Assembly: GCF_018380615.1 (NCBI RefSeq)
Contig: NZ_JAGYVZ010000029.1
Span: 1-50,634 of the forward strand
DNA length: 50,634 nucleotides
DNA from: Flavobacterium psychroterrae
Lineage (GTDB): Bacteria > Bacteroidota > Bacteroidia > Flavobacteriales > Flavobacteriaceae
Direction: 5' to 3'
The notes under the pieces are model-generated. The model saw nothing but the letters and a program-made list of their open reading frames with translations, searched no databases and was not told where the DNA came from. Positions 34,655 through 43,810 of the stretch are shown piece after piece. Within the stretch, counting starts at the first letter, position 1; each line of letters opens with the position of its first letter. The position numbers and the translations under genes are program-made.

Positions 34655-35119
34655 ATGAAAATTGTAAAATTTATTTTTACAGCTTCAGCCTTACTGTGGC
34701 TTTTATTAACAATTCTGGCAATGATGCCAATAGCAGCCTTACTATCACCTACCCTATTTATATCAAAAAAAAATTACTCAGAATGGATCCTTTTTTTATT
34801 TGCATTAATTTGTTCTTTAGGGATCTACCCTATTTGTTTTGTGTATGCCGCCATAAAATGGAACGGCTTTTTAAACTATTTAAGAAAACTTAGTTTGAGT
34901 ATTGATATTAGCGGAAACATGGTAGCCGGTGCATTGTTAAACGACAACTTTATTATTGCTTCCTCTACCAATAAATTTGGTGCTGTTCAGGAAACTATAA
35001 GCGATAATTTAGGAGAAAATGAAAGAGACAACACGCTATCGATTTTTGGCAAAAGATTTACCAACTTACTTGGAGTAATTGATTTTGACCATGCCAAAAA
35101 ATCGATAGTTAATGATTAA
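34655..35119 (+). CDS. Two-helix membrane protein next to the holin
   Basis: A 154-residue protein with two or three N-terminal hydrophobic segments (residues about 5-35 and 45-68) and a soluble C-terminal half. Its stop overlaps the holin start by 8 bases. It may be a holin partner or antiholin. No family recognised. Confidence 0.45.
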   Translation: MKIVKFIFTASALLWLLLTILAMMPIAALLSPTLFISKKNYSEWILFLFALICSLGIYPICFVYAAIKWNGFLNYLRKLSLSIDISGNMVAGALLNDNFIIASSTNKFGAVQETISDNLGENERDNTLSIFGKRFTNLLGVIDFDHAKKSIVND

Positions 35120-35603
35120 CATAAATAAAAACGATATGCATAAAATTTCAGAATACTCAAACGAAATGAAACTATTGCTATATGGATTTTTTATTTACTT
35201 AGAAATGGATATAGAAATTGTGAAAGTGTTATTTTACCTCATGGTAATGGATACTTTTTTAGGCATTATCAAAACCATAATATTAAATAACCCATTTAGC
35301 TTTAAAAAATTGGCTCTAGGATTTGTATCCAAATTAGCCGTATTACTAATCCCCACTGCTTTGGCATTAATGAGTATAGGCCTTAATTACAACTTTAAAT
35401 GGTTTGTAACCATAGTAATGGACTTACTTATTGTTAGTGATGGTATTTCAATTATCAGCAATATTATTGCTATAAAAACAAAAAAAGAAGTAGAAAATTT
35501 CGATGCAATGACATTGATTCTCAAGTCGGTTAGAGATCGTTTAATACAGCTTTTTAAAAGGCTTTTAATTACAATAGATCCTAAACTTCATATAGAAAAA
35601 TAG
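35112..35603 (+). CDS. Phage holin (holin family 4/toxin-secretion type)
   Basis: This 163-residue protein has about four hydrophobic segments (23-45, 48-65, 78-95, 98-120) and an amphipathic C-terminus. It has the pattern of the phage_holin_4 family (YLMVMDTFLGIIKT, a conserved DxxxG(I/x)xK turn, then KKLALGFVSKLAVLLIP). Holins release or activate the endolysin (28490). It is coupled to the gene before it and followed by a terminator that ends the tail cluster. Confidence 0.75.
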   Translation: MININKNDMHKISEYSNEMKLLLYGFFIYLEMDIEIVKVLFYLMVMDTFLGIIKTIILNNPFSFKKLALGFVSKLAVLLIPTALALMSIGLNYNFKWFVTIVMDLLIVSDGISIISNIIAIKTKKEVENFDAMTLILKSVRDRLIQLFKRLLITIDPKLHIEK

Positions 35604-35689
35604 ATTATCGTATAAAAAACAACAAGAAATATTATAATCTAAGTTATTGAATAATTAAGATTAAAAGAAGATGGAAAAGTATAATTTTC

Positions 35690-35729
35690 CCAAAGCCAAC
35701 ACCAGAAAATCGTCTAGTGTTGGCTTTGG
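35690..35729 (+). terminator. Hairpin at the end of the tail cluster
   Basis: A 13-bp perfect stem (CCAAAGCCAACAC and GTGTTGGCTTTGG) around a 14-base loop. The following T run is weak. No gene lies in 35604-35868. Confidence 0.75.
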
Positions 35730-35868
35730 TATTTACATTAAATTTAAAAAAACCATAGTTTCATAAAAAAATTTAAATCGCAATTTTCTTTCAAATTTCT
35801 TGTTTTTACCAATCATATTAATAGTTTTGTGTTTTTAAAGCAAACCCAAATTTAACCTACAAAACCTT

Positions 35869-37037
35869 ATGAGAAAAACCATTTCTTACCTCTTACCTTT
35901 TGCAATCTTTTCAATCCTCCTTTTTGGTTGTAGTGACGATGATTCAAAAGGAGAGGGTTACAAACCCAATTATTTAACCAGCATTGATGCTACTGCTTTA
36001 CCACCAGAAAACCGACCAATGATTATGTTTGAAGACGATGAAAATTCGTCTAAAATGTACGATAACAAAGACCGTTGGTTTCGCGTAAATGAACCAATGC
36101 AGATTATCCAGAAAGGAAAAGATTCAGTACAAATTTCACTTTATTCACCAGTTGGACTTAGTAATGTAAAAGTTTATGCAAAAATAGCCAACTATGACAA
36201 ATTCCTTTAGTTGCCGGAAAACATGATTATATGTTAGAAAACGGCAAAACTGTTACCATCGATAAAATTGAGGGTTTTTCTTCTGGAGCAATCGAATTTT
36301 CGGTAGAATCCGATGATCCTTTATTTGCCAAATTCAAAAAAATAAAATCGGCAAGATTAGTACAGTTCAGCGATCAATATCATAAAAACGAATATGGTAA
36401 ATATTTACCCATGAATCCTGTTTTGGCAAAGGAAGCCATTACAATGATTATCAACTTTTCGTATGCAATAAGTCATCCTTTGTATTACGACACTTTTATG
36501 AATTTTGACCGATACAAAAAAGAACAGGCAGCAACCGCCGGAACAGCTATAAATGGTGCATTAAACTGGCACGGAAATGCTGATGACGTTGAAGGCGTCT
36601 ATGATTACCTGACAAAAGCACAAATTGAGCAAGCTTACAATACTTATATCGATAGCCGAACTTTGAATATGGCAATGGTTGGTGGAGATTCTGCCTGGGG
36701 CGGAGGTCCTTTAGCTTCGCAATGGGAATCTGGTTATGTAACCGGACACTGGAAAGGCGAAATGTCTATCTGGTCACACGAATATTCACATCATAGTGGT
36801 TATAATCACAGCAGTAATTTAGCTAATAGCGGCGAAGGCGGCGGTCAGCAGGAAATGTTAACTGATTTTTACAAATACCTAATTAGTCTTAACGATCTCC
36901 CTTTTACAGATCCTGATGTATTAAAAGGATATACAAAGACAGCTTATTTAACCGGTACTTATAAAAAGCCTGTTTTTACAATTAATCCTAAAAACACTTT
37001 TCTATTAAAATATAAAGGAGAAGGAAAATGGAACTAA
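35869..37037 (+). pseudogene. Surface metalloprotease-like lipoprotein, frameshifted
   Basis: The gene reads in one frame from 35869 (stop at 36208-36210) and continues in another from about 36204 (PLVAGKHDYMLENGKTV) to 37037. A single missing base near 36202-36204, in TTCCTTT, explains it. Together they encode about 389 residues: a lipoprotein signal with C-S-D-D-D after the Cys, the surface-export pattern of flavobacterial lipoproteins; a beta-rich middle; and HEYSH (WSHEYSHHSGYNHSS), an HExxH zinc motif. It would be a surface gluzincin, possibly acting on mucin or protein. It pairs with the propeller lipoprotein encoded next. Confidence 0.65.
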
Positions 37038-37051
37038 CCTACAAAACCATC

Positions 37052-38056
37052 ATGAACAAAATACCATTTTTACTACTAGTACTTTGCCTTTTTACCAATT
37101 GCAGTAAAGATGCTGAAAGCGAAGAACCAACGACTTACGATTATTTCTATCCTACGGATGAAGCATCCATAACAGCCGCCCAAATTGGAACCGGAACCGG
37201 AACTTTAGATCCTAAAGGAATTGCAATAGCAAACGAAAAATTATATGTGGCAAATGGTGATGTGCTTGAAATTTTCAACGCGGTAACTTTGGCACATATC
37301 AAAACAATTACAGAATATAAAAAAGGAACCACTACAATTCCTTTAACCGAAATTACTTCTGTTGCTGTTGATAATGGGAGAATTTACATCGGAAGTCGTG
37401 AATCCCGACTTTTTGTAATTGATGAAAATACAAATGCCGGCATTAGTACTGTTGGAAACGGACAATGGTGGCAAACTTTTGTGCATGTTTTTGACGTTGT
37501 TGTAAAAGACGGATTGGTTTTCGTAAAAGAAAAAGAAACGTCGATTAAGGTTTTTGAAACTTCGCAAATCACAGAAACCAGCGATTGGAAATTAAATCCC
37601 ATAGCAAAACTAAATACATTAGATGGTTTTGATCAAATCTATTCAATGGATGTCGAAGCCGGAAATCTTGTCGTTGCAGGAAGAGATGCAAAAAGTTACT
37701 TGTATTATGACATAGCCGCTATTAAAGCGAATGCTGCAGGTTCACTTGTAGAACCTATAAAGCCAGTTAGCTCTACTTTTATTGCTAAACCCACCGCTAT
37801 TAACTTTAGTAAAGATTTTGCTGTAACCGCTGAAAACTCGGGAACTGTAAATTACCTTCGTCTGTATCCTAAAGCTGAATTTATGGCGCGCAATTATACG
37901 GCTAGTATAAATGTTTCTGATATTATGGGAAAAAATTCTTTTGGAAGTATTGTAGGTATTGCGCAACTTAACGATCGTTTGTTTTTATCTGATAATACAA
38001 ATAAAACTATCCGAGTTATAAAGCTTAATAAATCTACGATTGCTGAGCAAGACTAA
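37052..38056 (+). CDS. Beta-propeller lipoprotein
   Basis: From the ATG at 37052 the protein has 334 residues with lipoprotein signal MNKIPFLLLVLCLFTNC (Cys 17). The mature part has repeated blades (GIAIANEKLYVANGDVLEIFN, SVAVDNGRIYIGSRESRLFVID, VVVKDGLVFVKEKETSIKVF, SIVGIAQLNDRLFLSDNTNKTI). Such proteins bind partners or ligands at the cell surface. The upstream metalloprotease frame ends 14 bases before this start, so both likely share a transcript. Confidence 0.7.
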   Translation: MNKIPFLLLVLCLFTNCSKDAESEEPTTYDYFYPTDEASITAAQIGTGTGTLDPKGIAIANEKLYVANGDVLEIFNAVTLAHIKTITEYKKGTTTIPLTEITSVAVDNGRIYIGSRESRLFVIDENTNAGISTVGNGQWWQTFVHVFDVVVKDGLVFVKEKETSIKVFETSQITETSDWKLNPIAKLNTLDGFDQIYSMDVEAGNLVVAGRDAKSYLYYDIAAIKANAAGSLVEPIKPVSSTFIAKPTAINFSKDFAVTAENSGTVNYLRLYPKAEFMARNYTASINVSDIMGKNSFGSIVGIAQLNDRLFLSDNTNKTIRVIKLNKSTIAEQD

Positions 38057-38080
38057 AAATTGGGTTCAAAAAAATAGTAT

Positions 38081-38113
38081 AACCTCTAAAGTTTAGGCTT
38101 TGGAGGTTTTTTT
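38081..38113 (+). terminator. Terminator
   Basis: AACCTCTAAAG pairs with CTTTGGAGGTT (one G:U pair), followed by TTTTTT. Confidence 0.8.
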
Positions 38114-38221
38114 ATGGAAAATAAATTCCAAAAAAATCAATAAAATACTTTCAAATAATGCAATTCATTTTTTAATTTCTACTTTTAAGAAGTATATTTT
38201 TCAATATATTTCACAAATCTT

Positions 38222-39272
38222 ATGCTAAAAAAATACAGTCCTTTACTTCTATTTACTGCAATCGAAATTGGTATCGCATTAATAGGTTTAAACAATTACA
38301 TCACTAATAATTCAAATTTATTATCTTTTTTTACAGCTTTGTTTTTGTTCATAATACCAGCATTTTATTACTTTCTAACTAAGAAAAAAGAAATTGAATT
38401 TACTTTTTGGTTTGTTTTTTATTCTGTTTTTAAGATTACTCCTTATATGTTTCAGATGGAAAACAACTTTTTTCAAGTGATTTTTCCAATGGAAAATTTA
38501 TTTCAACATTGCATTTGTGACCTTCTTAATATGGAAAGCTTTTCAATTCATTCGAAATTTCAGTAAAGCAATCAAACAAAAAGACACTATTGAACAAGAC
38601 GAATATTCTGTTATTTCAGATTATATAAAAAAATCAATCCCTTTTAAGAAATTAGGAAAAACAATTGCTTTTGAAGTTTGCTCTTTCTATTATTGTTTTA
38701 TAAAATGGAAAGGAAATAAAAACAATCAAAATAATTTTTCAGGATATCGGGAAAGTGGCGTAAGTGCTCTTTATATTGGTTTAATGTTAGCTTCTGGTTT
38801 TGAAGCCATTGGTTTACATGTGTTTTTAATTTTAAGAAGTAAAACTGCTGCAATTCTTTTTCTGATACTTCATATCTATTTAATTATAAATTTGACAGGT
38901 CACTTAAAAGCTATTTTCTTTAGAAATCATCTTATTTTATCTCAAAAAATAGTGATTCGTTACGGGCTTTTTGACACTTTAGAAATACCTACTGATTCGA
39001 TTATTACAATACAAAAGTTTGAAGGAGATTATGATAAAAGCAACGAGCTTCTAAAATTTGCATTACTGGGAAAATTAGAACCTCATAATATTTTGATTGA
39101 ATTAAAAAATAATATTAAAGTTCATTTACCTTTTGGAATCACAAAACAACCCAAACGAATATTACTGTATATAGACAACGCAAATGATTTTATTAAAATA
39201 GTCAAAAACAATATAGAAGAAAACGAAAATTTTCCTCAAACAAAATCGTTGCAAATAGAAAAAAGCATGTAA
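38222..39272 (+). pseudogene. PH-like-domain membrane protein, frameshifted
   Basis: Frame one (38222-38566) has four hydrophobic stretches; the second frame (open from about 38481; listed from 38517 with a GTG) continues FVTFLIWKAFQFIRNFSK to 39272. The switch falls in a TTTTT run at 38480-38485, so a one-base indel is likely. The combined about 350-residue protein has a membrane N-terminal half and a C-terminal beta-rich domain (IEIPTDSIITIQKFEGDY, LIELKNNIKVHLPFG) like bacterial PH-type membrane domains. No clear relationship to its neighbours. Confidence 0.5.
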
Positions 39273-39300
39273 AACTACTATTTCACTTGCTTTTTATTTT

Positions 39301-39319
39301 AAACCAATAAAATTGGTTT
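39301..39319. terminator. Bidirectional terminator between convergent genes
   Basis: AAACCAAT and ATTGGTTT stem with T-rich flanks on both sides. Confidence 0.7.
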
Positions 39320-39325
39320 AGATTT

Positions 39326-40573
39326 TTATTCTTTCGCAACGGCGTCTTTCTTTTTTGCTAACTGATTTACTCTCCACATTAATAAGATGGTCGAAAGCGT
39401 AATCACAGCAATAACATATCCTAAAATATTATAGTTTTCTAACGGAGATGATTTTGTTTCCTGATGTACAATAAACCCTGCGCAAACAGCTGCGATTCCG
39501 CCAGCAATTTGTTGTAATGATGAGGTAATAGACATATAAGCGCCACGATCTTTCATTTCAGGAATAGCAGTATTTAAGGTAGTTGCCGGAATCATACGAC
39601 TCATTATTCCCATAAATAAAATCATATTGATTACTACGACTTGCCATAACGGAATAGGATCAAGATTGGTGTAAATTAAAATCATAATCACAGAAATTAC
39701 AGATCCTGCGGCAAACAATTTAAACTTACTGACTTTATCACTTAATTTTCCAACCAAAGGCATAATAAAAAGTACCGATAGTCCAGTGAAGAAAAATACC
39801 ATTGGCAATTCGAGATGGCTTATATTAATATTATTGACCAAAAAAGCGGTTCCAAAAGGCTGTAACATAAAACCTCCAACCGATAAAAATGCAATAGCGG
39901 TAAAACCTATCTGATAATTTTTATTACTCAGCGTATGCCACAGATGTAAAAACGGACTTTTATCTGATTGTAATTCTAAATGTTTAATAATAGGCTGCAT
40001 TTGAGTTATAATGGCAATCAGAATAAAAACTCCTAATACCGCAATCATAATAAAAGCCGAATGCCATCCCCAGTGATTCGCAAAATATAACCCTACCGGA
40101 ATTCCTAAAATCTGACTGGTTGCAAACGCCATTTGTATAAATCCCATAACACGGCCTCTTTGTTGAATCACAAATAAATCAGTTACGATTGCCAATGAAA
40201 CAGATCCAATTACCCCACCAAAAAGTCCGGTAACTATTCTTGCCATTAGCAACATCATATAACTGGACGAAAGTGCACAGAAAACAGTTCCTATAATAAA
40301 ACCTGTATAAAAGAAAATCAGTAGTTTTTTTCGATCAAAGCGATCTGCAAAACCCGCAGCAAGTAATCCCGAAATTCCGGCACTAAACGCATAAGCTGAA
40401 ACGGCAAAACCAAAGTTGGCAGTTGTCATATCAAGGGTTTTCATTAAAATATCTCCTAAGGGAGAAATAACCATAAAATCAAGTATTACCGTAAACTGCA
40501 AAAGAGCTAAAATTGCGATAATAATTTTTTGGTGAAAAGTAAAAGCGGGGCTGTCCCCTATTGTTTTTTCCAT
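39326..40573 (-). CDS. MFS efflux transporter (DHA1-like)
   Basis: This 415-residue protein has twelve hydrophobic helices. The loop between helices 2 and 3 has ADRFDRKKLLIFFY, the MFS motif A type (GxxxDRxxRK), and helix 4-5 has ARIVTGLFGGVIGSVSLAI. It exports drugs or small hydrophobic compounds by proton antiport. Third gene of the operon with the TetR regulator and the small protein (19-base gap), so its substrate probably induces the regulator. Confidence 0.8.
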   Translation of the reverse strand: MEKTIGDSPAFTFHQKIIIAILALLQFTVILDFMVISPLGDILMKTLDMTTANFGFAVSAYAFSAGISGLLAAGFADRFDRKKLLIFFYTGFIIGTVFCALSSSYMMLLMARIVTGLFGGVIGSVSLAIVTDLFVIQQRGRVMGFIQMAFATSQILGIPVGLYFANHWGWHSAFIMIAVLGVFILIAIITQMQPIIKHLELQSDKSPFLHLWHTLSNKNYQIGFTAIAFLSVGGFMLQPFGTAFLVNNINISHLELPMVFFFTGLSVLFIMPLVGKLSDKVSKFKLFAAGSVISVIMILIYTNLDPIPLWQVVVINMILFMGIMSRMIPATTLNTAIPEMKDRGAYMSITSSLQQIAGGIAAVCAGFIVHQETKSSPLENYNILGYVIAVITLSTILLMWRVNQLAKKKDAVAKE

Positions 40574-40592
40574 ATAAATGGTTTTATTTTTA

Positions 40593-40820
40593 TTAATTTA
40601 ATTCCTGGCATTCATGACCAAATTTGTTGATCATACCAATGATTGTTTCAGGCTTAAGCACGTTTGAAACAACGCGAAGTACGCAATCGACATCTTCATG
40701 ATCGATACTCCATTGCTCTATTTCCTGATGCTCATCCAGCGTTTTACGCATCTCGCAGGCCGGATCAATATTCGTAATATTCGTTTTAAAAACGTAGATT
40801 GAGTTTAAATCTGTTTCCAT
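40593..40820 (-). CDS. Small ferredoxin-like-fold protein
   Basis: A 75-residue acidic protein with a beta-alpha-beta pattern (SIYVFKTNITNI, MRKTLDEH, WSIDHEDVDCVLRVVS, LKPETIIGMINKFGH) like heavy-metal-associated domains, but without the CxxC motif. It lies between regulator and transporter with gaps of 6 and 19 bases. Confidence 0.55.
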   Translation of the reverse strand: METDLNSIYVFKTNITNIDPACEMRKTLDEHQEIEQWSIDHEDVDCVLRVVSNVLKPETIIGMINKFGHECQELN

Positions 40821-40826
40821 AATTTT

Positions 40827-41423
40827 TCATGGTTTTAAGGCTTTTATGGTTCGGCTAAAAGCTTCTTTCATAATTTCTTTGGTAAGTGTAAACGGTTTCC
40901 CTCCCATACTCTTACCCTCAGTATGCAAGTTCAGCAATGTATATAACGGTCCGTAAGCCACAGACCAAAAGGCTTCAAATGTCATTGGGACCAATTGTTT
41001 ATTACGATGTCCGTTATCGATAAACTCAGTCATAATTTTTCTAAAATCTGCAAACTCCTTAATAGATTCTAAAATAATTTCTGAGTGAGGGGAATGTTTG
41101 ACGATTTCAAAAAAAGCAACTTCCTTAGGGTATTTCATGGTAAATGCCGCTCGGTTTTCCCATTGCTTCCATAATCCGTCTTCAAACGACATTTTGGGTG
41201 AAAAATCTTTTACTGTTCCTGTAAAAAATTTAAGTGCAATTATGGCACCTATTTTTTGTATTAAATCATCTTTGTCTTTATAATAAATGTATAATGTTCC
41301 AACAGATATAGAACAGGCTTTCGCCAGCTTATTCATACTGAAACCCTGAAATCCGTCACGAACGATTTGATCAATTGCAGTTGTAATTACCAGCTTCTCC
41401 TTATCAATATCCCGAATTCTCAT
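40827..41423 (-). CDS. TetR-family transcriptional regulator
   Basis: This 198-residue protein has a typical TetR N-terminal HTH (residues about 10-55; AIDQIVRDGFQGFSMNKLAKACSISVGTLYIYYKDKDDLI) and a helical ligand-binding domain. It probably represses its own operon: a near-palindrome lies over the promoter just upstream. It is cotranscribed with the transporter. Confidence 0.85.
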   Translation of the reverse strand: MRIRDIDKEKLVITTAIDQIVRDGFQGFSMNKLAKACSISVGTLYIYYKDKDDLIQKIGAIIALKFFTGTVKDFSPKMSFEDGLWKQWENRAAFTMKYPKEVAFFEIVKHSPHSEIILESIKEFADFRKIMTEFIDNGHRNKQLVPMTFEAFWSVAYGPLYTLLNLHTEGKSMGGKPFTLTKEIMKEAFSRTIKALKP

Positions 41424-41437
41424 ATGGTATTTTTTTA

Positions 41438-41477
41438 CAAAGATATATTAATAAATGAATGAACATTCTTTTATTAA
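41438..41477 (-). promoter_or_regulatory. Promoter and probable TetR operator of the efflux operon
   Basis: The minus strand has a -7 box TATCTTTG (41445-41438). Just upstream is a near-perfect palindrome of TTAATAAATGAAT (41448-41460) and ATTCTTTTATTAA (41465-41477), with one mismatch, covering the -33 region. Confidence 0.6.
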
Positions 41478-41570
41478 TTATTTTTTTTTAAATTTATTTT
41501 AATTGATAAACCAGACAGTTTTTAGAAACCTGTCCGGTTTAAAATCAGTAACTAAAAATTTATTGCATAA

Positions 41571-41603
41571 AAAAACTCCTGCTCAAAAAATGAACAGGAG
41601 TTT
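41571..41603 (-). terminator. Terminator of the glycosyltransferase gene
   Basis: On the minus strand AAACTCCTGTTCA, a T-rich loop and TGAGCAGGAGTTT are followed by TTTT. A weaker hairpin (41508-41540) lies beyond it. Confidence 0.75.
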
Positions 41604-41649
41604 CAAAAACAAATCTAATTTCTATTTCTAATCTAAATTTTCTATTTAA

Positions 41650-43104
41650 TTATGCTAATCCACGAGTTAACCAACCACTTTTATTGGCAGTAACAATAGC
41701 ATATGGAGTAATCCAGAATAAGCTAAAGGTGTAAAAAAGACTGTATGAATACGCCCAAAGAGAATCTGAAAAACTATATCTTTTAGCATAGAACAAAACC
41801 GGAAAACTCGAAACAATCAATATTCCCAATAATGTTGAACTTAAAAACAATAACGGATGCATGATGATAAAAACAAACATAAAAATCATGAACGGATATG
41901 CCATAACAATTTTAAATGCCTGATTTAACCATAAAAGTCGGGATCCAAATTTAGATTCTTTTCTAAAATCTGTAAAAACATATTTTGCCATTGCAATATT
42001 TTCACGCACATTACTTCTGCTCCATCTAATAAACATTTTGTATAATCCTGTGTATTCTTCCGGAACATTTGTCAGAACATAAGCATTTCTTTGAAACAAT
42101 ACATGTTGACCTTGTTTTAGGATCATATTGGTCATGGCACGATCTTCACCAATATCAGATGCCTGTCCCATAAAAGTTTGGTTGATCCATTCGTCAAGAC
42201 AAGCAAAAACAGCTGTTTTACGATATGCTGCTGCTGCTCCGGGAGTACAAAGTACAGAGCCCAATTGACTTTCTGCAGAACGCATGAATTCAAAACTCAT
42301 TACAAAACTAACGTTAAGCATTTTTGGCAATATTGCCTTTTTACTGTTCAATACGTGAACATTTCCGGCAACTGCACCACATTTTTCATTTACCACAAAC
42401 GGACTAACCAAATTACGCAGAGTATCTTTTTTCACAATTGAATCCCTATCAACTGTTACAAAAATTTCTCCCGTTCCCAATTCAAATCCACGGTATAATG
42501 CGTGACGCTTTCCAGCGTTTGCAGGTTGTTGAAAAATCGTTAAACGATCTCCTAATTTTATTTTGGCTTGTTGCATCCAGTACCAGGTATCATCCTTACT
42601 ACCATCATCAACGGCTAATATTTCTAATTTATGTGCAGGAAAATCACTATCTGCCAGGCTCAATAAAGTATCCCAAACCAGTTTTCCTTCGTTATATGCA
42701 GGAACAATTACAGTAACTGTTGGCAGCATTTCATCCGAAACGGATTCGATAGGTTTGTATTTAAAATACAAGTATAAATTATAAAGAAAAACTCCTGTCT
42801 GAAAGAAAAATAATAAACCTGCCACGATCAAAAAAGGAAGTCCCCAGCTAGAGTTCATTCGGTCAATTTGAAACTGATCAAAGTCCGGCTGTAAATGATA
42901 CACCGAGTAAGCTCCAACAAACATTAAGATAAATGTACTCACAAGCACAAATAATCCAAATTTACTTTTGGTACGCTCGTTTACTTTTTTGGCAGATATG
43001 TTTGAATTGTTGATACGAAAAATAGCGTTGTTTAAAGCTTTTTCACTATTATGATCCGGATTTGAGGTATAAAATTGTTCTGTTGTTAGGGTTTCACTTT
43101 TCAT
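41650..43104 (-). CDS. Processive family 2 glycosyltransferase, membrane bound
   Basis: This 484-residue inner-membrane protein has two N-terminal helices (about 50-70 and 85-110) and several at the C-terminus (about 390-470). The GT2 domain between them shows AVDDGSKDDTW (nucleotide binding, about 165), a DRDS metal-binding motif (about 220), GEDRAMTNMIL (catalytic Asp) and FIRWSRSN, the (R/Q)xxRW-type motif of processive enzymes such as hyaluronan or poly-GlcNAc synthases. It would make an exopolysaccharide from a nucleotide sugar. Stands alone on its strand. Confidence 0.75.
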   Translation of the reverse strand: MKSETLTTEQFYTSNPDHNSEKALNNAIFRINNSNISAKKVNERTKSKFGLFVLVSTFILMFVGAYSVYHLQPDFDQFQIDRMNSSWGLPFLIVAGLLFFFQTGVFLYNLYLYFKYKPIESVSDEMLPTVTVIVPAYNEGKLVWDTLLSLADSDFPAHKLEILAVDDGSKDDTWYWMQQAKIKLGDRLTIFQQPANAGKRHALYRGFELGTGEIFVTVDRDSIVKKDTLRNLVSPFVVNEKCGAVAGNVHVLNSKKAILPKMLNVSFVMSFEFMRSAESQLGSVLCTPGAAAAYRKTAVFACLDEWINQTFMGQASDIGEDRAMTNMILKQGQHVLFQRNAYVLTNVPEEYTGLYKMFIRWSRSNVRENIAMAKYVFTDFRKESKFGSRLLWLNQAFKIVMAYPFMIFMFVFIIMHPLLFLSSTLLGILIVSSFPVLFYAKRYSFSDSLWAYSYSLFYTFSLFWITPYAIVTANKSGWLTRGLA

Positions 43105-43810
43105 ATGACACTACTTTTTGATTGCTTTGTATGGCTTTTATTTAATTTGCTTTCCTCCCGATTCTTTATTTTCATTTATCGTGAAGGATTTTACATTATC
43201 CCATTTTGCAAGCCTTGTGCCATTATTATTTTTTACTGGTTTCTAGCAGTTTAACTATTTTATATATTTCTGATGTGTGTAATTATTATACGTTTTCAGG
43301 ATACAGTATACAGTTTTTGTTGAGGTTTTTGGGAGTTTTTGAGGCTGAAGTTTTCTTAGGTTTGAGTGTCCGAAGATTCAGTATAACGTTTTCCTGAATT
43401 TATTATTGTTATTCTGAGCGAATTCGAAGAGTTTTGGAATTTGGGATTTAAAAAATTTCGAGATTTCTTTTTTTGGAGCTATTTCCCACTGTCCGTTTCA
43501 ATCTTTTGTGGCTCCCGAAGCCTCGGGACCGGCACAAAAAGGATTTCCACTTCCATCAGGGCCAGGGATTTTGAGGTTATGAGATTTTTTTGGATAAAAT
43601 AAATCGTTGCGTTGCTTTTGGTAAAGGAAAATCTCCTATTACTGAGTATGTTTGTAATGTTTTAAAGAATACTAACTAGACAAAAAATGGTCTGTCGGGA
43701 TTTCCGACTGACTTCTTTATATGGGTCATTAAGAATTTAATCTTCACAAAAAAAGGAAAACACATAAAATACTTTCCTTGATTATTAAATAAGACAAATT
43801 GATATATTAT
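43105..43810. other. Gene-free intergenic region with hairpins
   Basis: No convincing gene. A strong stem (TTTTGTG..TCCCGA with TCGGGA..CACAAAA) at 43504-43539 looks like an intergenic repeat unit; a second GTCGGGA/TTCCGAC hairpin lies near 43695-43712; and a probable terminator for hsdR (minus strand, AAGGAAAG...TTTTCC then TTTTTTT) is at 43748-43779. One + frame at 43206-43397 is open but hydrophobic with low-complexity codons and is not called. Confidence 0.5.

Noticed and set aside
3924..35729. A complete prophage
   Set aside because: No capsid, portal, terminase, integrase or replication genes are seen in 32 kb, and the cluster is bounded by terminators with host-type genes beyond.
43206..43397. 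A 63-codon + gene between the glycosyltransferase and hsdR
   Set aside because: Low-complexity hydrophobic translation, no ribosome binding site and no neighbour that it could belong to.
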